Source: Wenyingzhuangia sp. 2_MG-2023 (GTDB taxonomy: Bacteria > Bacteroidota > Bacteroidia > Flavobacteriales > Flavobacteriaceae). From it: a stretch of DNA of 64,000 nt. Shown in pieces: positions 43,825-52,126 of this stretch (position 1 is the stretch's first letter; every line of letters begins with the position of its first letter). The DNA lies in the NCBI RefSeq assembly GCF_030548295.1, contig NZ_JAUOSB010000001.1:777958-841957 (forward strand), given 5' to 3'. Position numbers and translations under genes: made by a program. The notes under the pieces are model-generated. The model worked only from the letters and a program-made list of their open reading frames with translations, ran no database searches and was not told the origin of the DNA.

Positions 43825-44907
43825 TTAAAGATCTTTGGTTAATAATTTTACAGCTTGGTACTTGCTAAAAAATTCTTTGGCAATTACTTTGATGGCGGTG
43901 TAACATGGGATAGAAACCACCATACCGATGACTCCAAATAGGCTACCAAAAATCATGATGACTAAAAAGATTTCTAAAGGATGAGATTTTACACTTTTAG
44001 AAAAAATTAATGGCTGACTGATAAAGTTATCAATCATCTGAGCAAACAAATAGCCACCCATAATGTATAACGTATTTGGTAATATTTGTGTTTGAAAGTC
44101 TAAATTTAAGTTGTTGGTTGTTGCCAAAACAAACATAATTACAGCTCCAATTAAAGGTCCTATGTAGGGAATTAGATTGAACAACGCACATAAAAAGGCA
44201 ATGATGATGGCGTTTTCAATATGAAAAATAGTTAAAATTAAGGTGTAAATGATAAACAAAACAGAAATTTGAATAATCAAGCCAATAAAATAACGAGAAA
44301 GTAAATCTTTGATAATTTCTAAAGATCTTGCTGCGTGTATAAAATGCCTTTTGGGAACAAAAGCAAAAGTACCTCGAGATAAGATTTTAGAATCTGACAT
44401 AAGGAAAAAGGTGATAAAAAGCACAGAAAATAAGCCCATACTAAAAGAACCAATACTTGCTAAAATTACGTTCAACGCATTTGGAATGTTTTTGATACTC
44501 GGAATCAGATCAAGGTTTTTTGTTTTTTCTAAAATGTCTATATTTTTGGTTAATAAATACGTGTTGATTTCGCTGCTCATTCGTTCAACATTGTCTTTAA
44601 ATGCATCTGAGTTTAACAAAGCAATATTCTGACTTTGTTTGCTGATCAATGGAGCAAAAGCGTTGATAATAATAACGATGAATAATATATAAACCAACAT
44701 AGATATGATGGCAGCAATGGTGTCTTTTAATTTTAGTTTTCGAGTTAAAAAAGTAACCAACGGTCTTGAAATTAAAGACAAAACAGCTGAAACAACAATG
44801 TAAACAATGATGGTTTGTATTTGTACGAAAAACCAAATAAGGCCTAAAACACCAACAATAATGGCGAGTGTTCTTAAGAGTCCGTTACTAAGTGTTTTTG
44901 CTGTCAT
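43825..44907 (-). CDS. AI-2E family membrane transporter
   Basis: 360 residues with about eight membrane segments. The family signature region is ALFNLIPYIGPLIGAVIMF, and the end has GSLFGVIGMVVSIP. Members export small molecules or ions; the AI-2 name is historical and no quorum role should be assumed. It overlaps the upstream gene by 20 bp. Confidence 0.9.
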   Translation of the reverse strand: MTAKTLSNGLLRTLAIIVGVLGLIWFFVQIQTIIVYIVVSAVLSLISRPLVTFLTRKLKLKDTIAAIISMLVYILFIVIIINAFAPLISKQSQNIALLNSDAFKDNVERMSSEINTYLLTKNIDILEKTKNLDLIPSIKNIPNALNVILASIGSFSMGLFSVLFITFFLMSDSKILSRGTFAFVPKRHFIHAARSLEIIKDLLSRYFIGLIIQISVLFIIYTLILTIFHIENAIIIAFLCALFNLIPYIGPLIGAVIMFVLATTNNLNLDFQTQILPNTLYIMGGYLFAQMIDNFISQPLIFSKSVKSHPLEIFLVIMIFGSLFGVIGMVVSIPCYTAIKVIAKEFFSKYQAVKLLTKDL

Positions 44908-45487
44908 GATCTATAATGTATTGGGTGCAATATTTTTGAAGTTCATCAAAAAATAAAGTAAAGTCTTTTTCAAAAATAGGATAATTCTCTCTAAGGTCAA
45001 CAATGGCTTCATTCATTTTAGAAATACCTCTAGTCCTAACATTCATGTCGTGCATAATTTCTCCAATTCCTTGTAGCGTTCTGTATTTGTACAACCAATT
45101 TTGTTGTGACATGTAAGGCAATAAATGTTGTGTTTTTTCGGGTAAAATATCAAATTCTTTGAAAAGCAATTGGTAAAAAGATTGGCTATAAATATCCAAA
45201 GGGATGTCTGAATATTGTTGCCAGTTTTTTGCTAAAAAATGATCATAAATTAAATCTATAATAACTCCTTTGTACAAGCGGTATTTGTTATCTAGTCGCC
45301 TTTTGCTTTGTCTAAAAATAGGGTGTTCGTCCGTAAAAACATCAATAGCTCTGTGCATTTTAATACCAAATTGAATTCCGTCAGAATAATGGTGGAATTT
45401 ATTTCCTTGGATGCTGTCGGCAATAAAATTCCCTAAGATGGTCTCCTTATTCGTTCCCGCTAAGTAAATGTGTGCTAGAAAATTCAT
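44888..45487 (-). CDS. Acyl-carrier-protein phosphodiesterase-like protein
   Basis: 199 residues. MNFLAHIYLAG, GNFIADSIQG, and MHRAIDVFTDEHP with VIIDLIYDHFLAKNW match the AcpH (DUF479) family, an HD-like metal fold with conserved His and Asp. AcpH removes phosphopantetheine from ACP; in Bacteroidota the role is not tested. First gene of a three-gene unit. Confidence 0.85.
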   Translation of the reverse strand: MNFLAHIYLAGTNKETILGNFIADSIQGNKFHHYSDGIQFGIKMHRAIDVFTDEHPIFRQSKRRLDNKYRLYKGVIIDLIYDHFLAKNWQQYSDIPLDIYSQSFYQLLFKEFDILPEKTQHLLPYMSQQNWLYKYRTLQGIGEIMHDMNVRTRGISKMNEAIVDLRENYPIFEKDFTLFFDELQKYCTQYIIDHDSKNT

Positions 45488-45519
45488 AAACGTAGTTTAG
45501 AGAATGTGAAGGTATGTAA

Positions 45520-45551
45520 AAAAGCGTTTCGCACGAATGCAAAACGCTTTT
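45520..45551 (-). terminator. Terminator of dnaN
   Basis: Arms 45520-45529 and 45542-45551 give a 10-bp stem (AAAAGCGTTT). The minus strand continues into a T run (plus A run at 45518-45523). It lies 23 bp past the dnaN stop (45575). Confidence 0.8.
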
Positions 45552-45574
45552 AAGAAATATATAGTTAGTTTTGG

Positions 45575-46690
45575 TTAGTTGCTTAACATTACCGGCATTA
45601 CCAACATGGTAATATGTTCGCCTTCTTCGGTACCGTCTGCTGGGGTTAAAATTCCAGCTCTGTTTGGTAAAGACATTTCTAATTGTACGTTTTCAGAAGA
45701 TAAGTTGTTTAACATTTCTGTTAAAAAACGAGAGTTGAAACCAATTTCTAAATCGTCTCCTTGATAGTCGCACAATAAACGTTCGTTAGCTTTGTTAGAA
45801 AAGTCAATGTCTTCTGCAGAAATATTCAATTCTGTTCCTGCCATTTTCAAACGTATTTGATGTGTGGTTTTGCTAGAGAAAATAGACACACGTTTGGTAG
45901 AACTTAAAAAAGAATTTCTAGAAATAGACAATACGTTTGGATTCTCTTTTGGGATTACCGCATTGTAATTAGGATATTTTCCATCAATCAAACGACAGAT
46001 CAAAGATACGTTGTCAAAAGAAAAATTTGCGTTGGTTTCGTTATAAGAAATAGATACTTCTGCATCAGAAGTTGCCAAAATCCCTTTTAAAATATTCAAC
46101 GGTTTTTTAGGCATGATAAAATCAGCTGCTTCTTCTGCATGAACATCGGTTCTTGTGTACTTTACCAATTTGTGAGCATCGGTTGCTACAAAAGTCAAAT
46201 TGTCTGTTCCAAACTGAAAGAAAACACCACTCATCACAGGTCTTAAATCATCGTTACCTGTAGCAAAAATAGTTTTAGAAATAGCGTTGGCCAACACGTT
46301 TGCTGGAATCAATGTTTTGCTAGGGTTTTCTAATTCTAAAGCTTTAGGAAATTCACTTCCATCAAAATAAGGCATTCCATAATTTCCTTGTTCAGACGTG
46401 ATTTCTACTTCATTTCCTTCTACTTTAAAAGTTAAAGGTTGGTTAGGAAGTGTTTTTAAAGTATCTAATAAAATTCTTGAAGGAACTGCAATTGATCCTT
46501 CATTGTCAGATTGTACTTCAATAATGGTAGACATTGTAGTCTCCAAATCTGAAGCAGCTATTTTTAGTTCGTTCTCACTTAATTCAAATAAGAAATTATC
46601 TAAAATAGGCAATGTGTTGCTAGTGCTAATAACACCACTTAAAACTTGCAATTGTTTTAGCAACTGTGAACTTGATACTATGAATTTCAT
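45575..46690 (-). CDS. dnaN: DNA polymerase III sliding clamp (beta)
   Basis: 371 residues, the normal clamp size, with three similar domains. MKFIVSSSQLLKQLQVLSG, DNFLFELSENELKIAASDLETTM and the C-terminal HITMLVMPVMLSN end are typical (VMPM-type clamp terminus). It is not beside dnaA, which is usual in this group. Confidence 0.97.
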   Translation of the reverse strand: MKFIVSSSQLLKQLQVLSGVISTSNTLPILDNFLFELSENELKIAASDLETTMSTIIEVQSDNEGSIAVPSRILLDTLKTLPNQPLTFKVEGNEVEITSEQGNYGMPYFDGSEFPKALELENPSKTLIPANVLANAISKTIFATGNDDLRPVMSGVFFQFGTDNLTFVATDAHKLVKYTRTDVHAEEAADFIMPKKPLNILKGILATSDAEVSISYNETNANFSFDNVSLICRLIDGKYPNYNAVIPKENPNVLSISRNSFLSSTKRVSIFSSKTTHQIRLKMAGTELNISAEDIDFSNKANERLLCDYQGDDLEIGFNSRFLTEMLNNLSSENVQLEMSLPNRAGILTPADGTEEGEHITMLVMPVMLSN

Positions 46691-46798
46691 AAGGTTGTGT
46701 TGTATAGAATTGTACTTTATACGAATAAGCTAATATAGGAGGATTCCCATTTGTTTCAAAGAAATCTTTTGAACATAATTACACAAAGTGTTAATAAC

Positions 46799-48436
46799 CT
46801 AAGCAGTATATTTAGATTTTCGGATGTAAAAAGTAATCAAACCAGAAACAGCAAGTAGTAACAGAGGGGCAAAAAGATTGATCAATTGCCATTGCGTTTT
46901 TTCTGCGTACGCTTTGGGCTTGTTTATGGTGTCTATAATTACTTTTTTAGCACGGAGCTGAATCAAACCTGAATCGTTTAAAAGATAATTTACAGTGTTG
47001 GTTAAAAATTCTTTGTTGGCATAGTAAGAATTTGTCCATTTGTCTAAGCCTAATTCTAGAGGTTTTCCTTTGCTTATTTGATTGCTACTAATATCACCAT
47101 CTGCAATTACTACCATTTTGTTGTTTTTACCTTGAATGGTAAAGTTGTTTTTAAACGGTTTTACTCTGTTTTTGTAGGCTGAATTAAAATTTCCTTCTAG
47201 CAATACACCAATTATTTTTGAACCTTGATTGTAAGATTCCATTCCTTTGTTTTCTGCAATACTTGCCAAAGTCACATAATTGGGAACGGTTTGTATTTTG
47301 GTCAAACTAGAACTTTCTAACAAAGGTGTTTTGTGAATGTTGGGATTCAATGTGTCTATGCTATTGGCAAATTCAAGTTTTATTTCGGCAACATTTTTAG
47401 TAATTACATGTGCGTTGTTGCTTTTGATTACAGGATAGTAATCCCAAAGAAATTCATCAAACTGAGTGTTGTTTCCTACTTTACCCGTAGCTAGTGGAAT
47501 TTTAGCAGCATACAAATCTCTAACCAAATGTCTGTTGATTCTAACTCCGTAATTGAACAAATAATCGGTTAAATTCAAATCCCTTTGATACGCTAATAGT
47601 TTTCCTTGTTGCATCAAACTATCTTTGGGTGTGTGTACCAAATCTAACAACCAAATGGTTTTTCCACCGCTTACTGTGTATTGATCCAAGGCAAATTTTT
47701 CTTGCTCAGTAAATGCTTCTGTGGGTTTACTGATGATTGTCAAATCAAAATTTTGAAGCTGATTTAAGGTTTTTTGTGGGTTTTCTGTGATAGAATCTAA
47801 AGTGAATGGAGCTAGAAAATAATTTTCTCCTAAACTTTTTAACCAATCGTATTGATAAATATCTTGCAATTCACCGTTTCCTCTCAAAACGGCTATTTTT
47901 TGTTTTTTATGAGCAGTTGCTTTTTGAATTCCGTTGGCAAAGGCAAATTCTAAATTCTGTACAGAGTTTTCAATTTGTGTTGTTTCGTTCTCAAAAAAAG
48001 AACTTTTTAGCAAGTTTACTGTTTTAATTTTGTTGTTTGCTGTTACAACTGCCCAAGGAAAAATAATACTTTCAGAAACTTGTCCATCTTCTTGAACAGT
48101 AAGTCTACTAGGTGCCAATCCTTGTTTTGTTAATTTTTCTTCGTTGCCTTTCGGATCTATAAATCGATAAGAGATACGACTGTTTTCCGCTTCTAGTTCC
48201 TTTAAAAAATAGTCTGTCTCTTTTGCCAAACGTTCAAAATCAAAAGGTAGGTTTCCTGTTAGGTAAACGGAGATAAATATGTCCGTCTCCAAATTTGCTA
48301 ACAACTCTTTTGTGGGTTTTGATAAAGAATATTTTTGGTCTTTGGTAAAATCCCATCGGTATTGAAATTGATGCGCAATTAGGTTGGCCAAAATAACAAT
48401 AACGGCTAGTGTGATGTATTTTCTTTTCTTAGTCAT
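46799..48436 (-). CDS. gldG: Gliding motility ABC transporter auxiliary protein GldG
   Basis: 545 residues. An N-terminal membrane segment (about 7-25), a large periplasmic domain (SLSKPTKELLANLETDIFISVYLTG) and a C-terminal membrane segment near 515-535 match GldG/ABC-type auxiliary proteins. With GldF and GldA it forms an ABC complex linked to Bacteroidota gliding. Its start overlaps gldF by 8 bp; the ATPase gldA is not in this window. Confidence 0.92.
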   Translation of the reverse strand: MTKKRKYITLAVIVILANLIAHQFQYRWDFTKDQKYSLSKPTKELLANLETDIFISVYLTGNLPFDFERLAKETDYFLKELEAENSRISYRFIDPKGNEEKLTKQGLAPSRLTVQEDGQVSESIIFPWAVVTANNKIKTVNLLKSSFFENETTQIENSVQNLEFAFANGIQKATAHKKQKIAVLRGNGELQDIYQYDWLKSLGENYFLAPFTLDSITENPQKTLNQLQNFDLTIISKPTEAFTEQEKFALDQYTVSGGKTIWLLDLVHTPKDSLMQQGKLLAYQRDLNLTDYLFNYGVRINRHLVRDLYAAKIPLATGKVGNNTQFDEFLWDYYPVIKSNNAHVITKNVAEIKLEFANSIDTLNPNIHKTPLLESSSLTKIQTVPNYVTLASIAENKGMESYNQGSKIIGVLLEGNFNSAYKNRVKPFKNNFTIQGKNNKMVVIADGDISSNQISKGKPLELGLDKWTNSYYANKEFLTNTVNYLLNDSGLIQLRAKKVIIDTINKPKAYAEKTQWQLINLFAPLLLLAVSGLITFYIRKSKYTA

Positions 48437-49148
48437 TGTTCAATTTTAATTGGGTGAAACTGATAAAAAGAAAGGTGATTGAGGTGAAATAAATCAAATC
48501 AGGAATGGCAATTACACCACGAGTCATACTTTCAAAATGTTGAGGAATTCCAAGTGTATTCCATCCAAAAGTAGAAGTTTCAGAGATGTTTTCTAACGCA
48601 GAAAAACCAAAATAAAAAACTACGTTGATGATGGAACTCATCAAAAAAGAAGTGATGTTGTTTTTGGTGTAAATAGAACTAAATATTCCGGTGCTGATAT
48701 AAGTACAGGCCAATAAAATTAAACCAAAATAAGAAGTAAAAGTACTTCCTAAATCAATATTCCCTACTGGGTTTCCTAGCTGATAAGTACTGTATACAAA
48801 AAATAAAGTAGGAGCTAGTGCTAGTAAAACAATGGCTACATAGGCTAAAAATTTACCCAAAACAATTTGAGTTGTTCGGATAGGCAAAGTTTTTAGAATT
48901 TCAATAGTTCCGTTTTGATATTCGTCGGCAAAACTTTTCATGGTAATGGCAGGGATTAAAAAAGCAAAAATCCAGGCACTATTGTTGAAAAAAGCATTGA
49001 TGTTGGCAAACCCAGTTAGAATTACGTTGCTATATCCTTTAAAAAACCAAAGCAACAAAGCATTGATGATTAAAAAAGAAGCAATGATCAAGTACCCTAC
49101 AGGATTGCTAAAAAAAGATTGTATTTCTTTGTTAAAGATGGCTTTCAT
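48429..49148 (-). CDS. gldF: Gliding motility ABC transporter permease GldF
   Basis: 239 residues with six membrane segments. MKAIFNKEIQSFFSNPVGYL and PAITMKSFADEYQNGTIEILKTLPI are typical of the GldF/ABC-2 type permease. It overlaps the SAM hydrolase stop by 1 bp (TAATG) and gldG by 8 bp. Confidence 0.93.
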   Translation of the reverse strand: MKAIFNKEIQSFFSNPVGYLIIASFLIINALLLWFFKGYSNVILTGFANINAFFNNSAWIFAFLIPAITMKSFADEYQNGTIEILKTLPIRTTQIVLGKFLAYVAIVLLALAPTLFFVYSTYQLGNPVGNIDLGSTFTSYFGLILLACTYISTGIFSSIYTKNNITSFLMSSIINVVFYFGFSALENISETSTFGWNTLGIPQHFESMTRGVIAIPDLIYFTSITFLFISFTQLKLNND

Positions 49149-49990
49149 TAGTCGGTAAGTGTTTTGTCAAATTCTACGCTAATGCAACTTCTGTAGTCTA
49201 ATCCTAGAAGTGAAGAAGCTCCGCCTACAGTTTGTAAGTTGCTTTTGTAAATGGCAATTTCTAAATAATCGTTGGAGTTGAACAATGCCAATCTGTTTCC
49301 TGCATCGTTTCTTTTGGAAATAGGCAATTCAAAATTTACAATATCACTGTAATTATCTACTATTTTTTTAAAGGTATTTCTTCCTGACGAAAGCGTAAAA
49401 CTTCTTCCTTTTCCTACTTGATGAAACAATTCTTTGGTGATGTTTGAAATGACATTTCCATAATTGTCAATATAGATGACTGAGCCAATAATTTTGGTTT
49501 CGGAAACTACCTGAGGTTGCAATTCTACCATTTTAGTGATTTCTGGAAGAGGTTTACCAATAACGTCTAAAGTTCCTCCGCGTGCAATATGACAAGCTAC
49601 ATTCACAAAAACATCCAAAGCAGAAAAATGGGTTTCTACTCTGTCGTGTATATTGATTTCTACAATTTTACTCGGATTGATTTCTGAGGCAATCATAGAC
49701 ATAATTCCATTGTCGGGGCATACAAAATAATGACCATCTAGTAACAAAGCAATGTGTTTGTTTTCGGGAGTCAATTCAGAATCTACACCTACAATATGAA
49801 TGGTTCCTTTAGGAAAACTTTTGTACGCATTCTTTAAAATATACGCAGTTTCATTAATGTTAAAAGGAGATATTTCGTGAGAAATGTCCACCACAACCGT
49901 TTCTGGCAACAAGGTATAAATAGCTCCTTTTACTGCCGATACAAAATGATCTTTTCTTCCGAAATCAGTAGTTAAGGTGATGAATGCCAT
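49148..49990 (-). CDS. SAM hydroxide adenosyltransferase (DUF62)
   Basis: 280 residues. The family converts S-adenosylmethionine and water (or halide in rare members) to adenosine. Motifs: TLTTDFGRKDHFVSAVKG, CPDNGIMSMI, IYIDNYGNVISNI and a C-terminal RNDAGNRLALFNS. It is the first gene of a unit with gldF and gldG. A fluorinase would need a specific loop that I cannot judge by eye; hydroxide transfer is the common activity. Confidence 0.88.
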   Translation of the reverse strand: MAFITLTTDFGRKDHFVSAVKGAIYTLLPETVVVDISHEISPFNINETAYILKNAYKSFPKGTIHIVGVDSELTPENKHIALLLDGHYFVCPDNGIMSMIASEINPSKIVEINIHDRVETHFSALDVFVNVACHIARGGTLDVIGKPLPEITKMVELQPQVVSETKIIGSVIYIDNYGNVISNITKELFHQVGKGRSFTLSSGRNTFKKIVDNYSDIVNFELPISKRNDAGNRLALFNSNDYLEIAIYKSNLQTVGGASSLLGLDYRSCISVEFDKTLTD

Positions 49991-50030
49991 ACAAAGTGAG
50001 TGGTAATAAGTTTTAGATAATTATTGAAAA

Positions 50031-50038
50031 CAAATTTA
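50031..50038 (-). promoter_or_regulatory. Candidate -7 element for the SAM hydrolase/gldFG operon
   Basis: Reads TAAATTTG on the minus strand. Predicted transcript start about 37 bases before the ATG at 49990. A -33 TTG is not evident. Confidence 0.4.
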
Positions 50039-50049
50039 CTGAATTGTAA

Positions 50050-51045
50050 ATGATATTTATGTACTTTGTAAGGGCAATTTATAAACACATTTTTAGCTTG
50101 AACGAACGTTTAATTACTTTAGAAGAAATCAATCCGATAGATTTTTTTGGGACGAATAATTCTCACATAGATTTAATCAAATCCTATTATCCAAAATTAA
50201 AATTGGTGGTTAGGGGAAATCAAATCAAAGCTTATGGCGAATCCATTCTTTTGGATGAATTTGAGAAAAGAATTCAGGTTTTAGTCAATTATTTGGCTAA
50301 ATACAATAAGCTTGATGAAACCAGCATTGAGCAATTGTTGTTAGCTTCTCAAAAAGAAATTCAGAAACAAAAAGCTTATGACGAGGTTTTGGTACACGGA
50401 GTGGGAGGGAATTTAATAAAAGCCCAAACATTAAACCAACAAAACATGGTAAAGGCCATAGAAACCAACGATATGTTGTTTGCTGTAGGTCCTGCCGGAA
50501 CCGGAAAAACGTATACAGCGGTAGCTCTGGCGGTCCGAGCTTTGAAGGAAAAAGAAGTAAAGAAAATTATTTTGACAAGACCTGCTGTGGAATCTGGAGA
50601 GAATTTAGGTTTTTTGCCTGGAGATATGAAAGAAAAACTAGATCCATACATGCAGCCTTTATATGATGCATTGCGAGATATGATTCCCGCAGAACGACTG
50701 GCATCTTATATGGAAAAGGGAGTGATTCAAATTGCACCTTTGGCTTTTATGCGTGGTAGAACTTTAGACAATGCTTTTGTTATTTTAGATGAGGCTCAGA
50801 ATACAACTCATGGTCAGATGAAAATGTTTTTAACTCGTATGGGAAAAAGGGCCAAGTTTGTGATTAATGGAGATCCAGGTCAGATAGATTTGCCAAGAAA
50901 ACAAGTTTCAGGATTGAAAGAAGCTTTACTAGCCTTAAAAGATGTAAAAGGAATTGCTCAAGTTTATTTAGATGGTAAAGATGTAATTCGTCACCGATTG
51001 GTAAAAGAGATTATTGTAGCTTATAAAAGTATTGAGACGGAGTAA
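50050..51045 (+). CDS. PhoH-like ATPase
   Basis: Walker A FAVGPAGTGKTYTAV, Walker B AFVILDEAQN, and INGDPGQIDLPR define the PhoH family of RNA-linked ATPases. The usual flavobacterial N-terminus begins near MNERxIxLxxIxPxDFFG; here that stretch (LNERLITLEEINPIDFFG) starts at a TTG codon at 50098. The frame upstream of it, from ATG 50050, adds 16 residues without similarity, so translation may start at TTG 50098. Monocistronic and divergent from the SAM hydrolase. Confidence 0.9.
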   Translation: MIFMYFVRAIYKHIFSLNERLITLEEINPIDFFGTNNSHIDLIKSYYPKLKLVVRGNQIKAYGESILLDEFEKRIQVLVNYLAKYNKLDETSIEQLLLASQKEIQKQKAYDEVLVHGVGGNLIKAQTLNQQNMVKAIETNDMLFAVGPAGTGKTYTAVALAVRALKEKEVKKIILTRPAVESGENLGFLPGDMKEKLDPYMQPLYDALRDMIPAERLASYMEKGVIQIAPLAFMRGRTLDNAFVILDEAQNTTHGQMKMFLTRMGKRAKFVINGDPGQIDLPRKQVSGLKEALLALKDVKGIAQVYLDGKDVIRHRLVKEIIVAYKSIETE

Positions 51046-51079
51046 TAAACTAATATGTTAGATTTTAATGCTAAAGATG

Positions 51080-51087
51080 TACTTTTG
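51080..51087 (+). promoter_or_regulatory. Candidate -7 element for purC
   Basis: TACTTTTG matches TAnnTTTG. The transcript start would lie about 16 bases before the purC ATG (51107). A TTA near 51058-51060 is at the -33 distance but is not TTG. Confidence 0.5.
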
Positions 51088-51106
51088 CAAAAATGATTTT
51101 TAGAAG

Positions 51107-52054
51107 ATGAGCAATACCATTAACGATACCAATTTTAATTTTCCAGGTCAAACGGCTATTTACAAAGGGAAAGTTCGTGAAGTATACACTGTAAACGAAA
51201 AATTAGTGATGATAGCATCAGACAGACTTTCTGCTTTTGATGTCATCATGCCAAAACAAATTCCTTACAAAGGACAGATTTTAAATCAGATTGCAGCTAA
51301 AATGTTAGAAGCAACCAAAGATATTTGTCCAAACTGGGTATTAGGAACACCAGATCCAAACGTAACTGTTGGGTATGCATGTGAGCCTTTTAAAGTAGAG
51401 ATGGTAGTGAGAGGTTACTGTACGGGGCATGCTTGGAGAACGTACAAAAGCGGAGAAAGAGTATTGTGCGGAATTACCATGCCAGAAGGATTGAAAGAAA
51501 ACGACAAATTTCCTACACCTATTATAACACCCACAACCAAAGCGGATTTAGGTGATCATGATGAAGATATTTCTAGAGAGGCTATTTTGGAAAACGGAAT
51601 TGTATCAGAAGAAGATTACAAACAATTAGAAGCGTATACCTTGGCTTTGTTTCAAAAAGGGACAGAATTGGCTGCAGATAGAGGTTTGATTTTGGTGGAT
51701 ACGAAATACGAATTTGGAAAAACTGCTGATGGAAAAATAGTAGTGATTGATGAAATCCACACGCCAGATTCTTCTCGTTACTTTTATGCAGAAGGATATC
51801 AAGAAAGACAAGATAAGGGAGAGTCTCAAAAACAATTGTCTAAAGAGTTTGTTCGTCAATGGTTGATAGAAAATGGATTTCAAGGAAAAGAGGGGCAACA
51901 AATTCCTGAATTGACAGATGAAAAAATAGAAGAAATTTCTAATCGCTATATAGAATTGTACGAGCAAATTACGGGAGAGAATTTTGTGAAAGCAGACATT
52001 TCTGATGTATTAGATAGAATTGATAAAAACGTAAATGAATTTTTAAAGAAGTAA
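51107..52054 (+). CDS. purC: SAICAR synthetase
   Basis: 315 residues, the longer type. ATP-dependent ligation of aspartate to CAIR in purine synthesis. Motifs: [38 protein letters not shown] and [14 protein letters not shown]. Monocistronic, with a strong terminator. No other purine genes are near. Confidence 0.97.
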   Translation: MSNTINDTNFNFPGQTAIYKGKVREVYTVNEKLVMIASDRLSAFDVIMPKQIPYKGQILNQIAAKMLEATKDICPNWVLGTPDPNVTVGYACEPFKVEMVVRGYCTGHAWRTYKSGERVLCGITMPEGLKENDKFPTPIITPTTKADLGDHDEDISREAILENGIVSEEDYKQLEAYTLALFQKGTELAADRGLILVDTKYEFGKTADGKIVVIDEIHTPDSSRYFYAEGYQERQDKGESQKQLSKEFVRQWLIENGFQGKEGQQIPELTDEKIEEISNRYIELYEQITGENFVKADISDVLDRIDKNVNEFLKK

Positions 52055-52074
52055 AAATTTTAAAAATAGAATAC

Positions 52075-52109
52075 AAACAGCCCGAACATTATGTTCGGGC
52101 TGTTTTTTT
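52075..52109 (+). terminator. Terminator of purC
   Basis: AAACAGCCCGAACA (52075-52088) pairs with its complement ending at 52105 around a 3-nt loop, followed by a T run to 52109. Possibly also used by the convergent DUF2339 gene. Confidence 0.9.
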
Positions 52110-52126
52110 GTGAAATAGATATGTTG

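Noticed and set aside
43825..44907. AI-2 quorum-sensing exporter
   Set aside because: The family name is historical. Sequence gives only a multi-span permease, and no luxS or sensor is near.
49148..49990. Fluorinase or chlorinase
   Set aside because: The DUF62 family is mainly hydroxide-specific, and halide specificity cannot be judged from the motifs visible here.
50031..50085. Full divergent promoter pair between the SAM hydrolase and phoH
   Set aside because: The minus-strand -7 match is good, but the plus-strand match TACTTTG is one base short and neither has a -33 TTG at the right distance.
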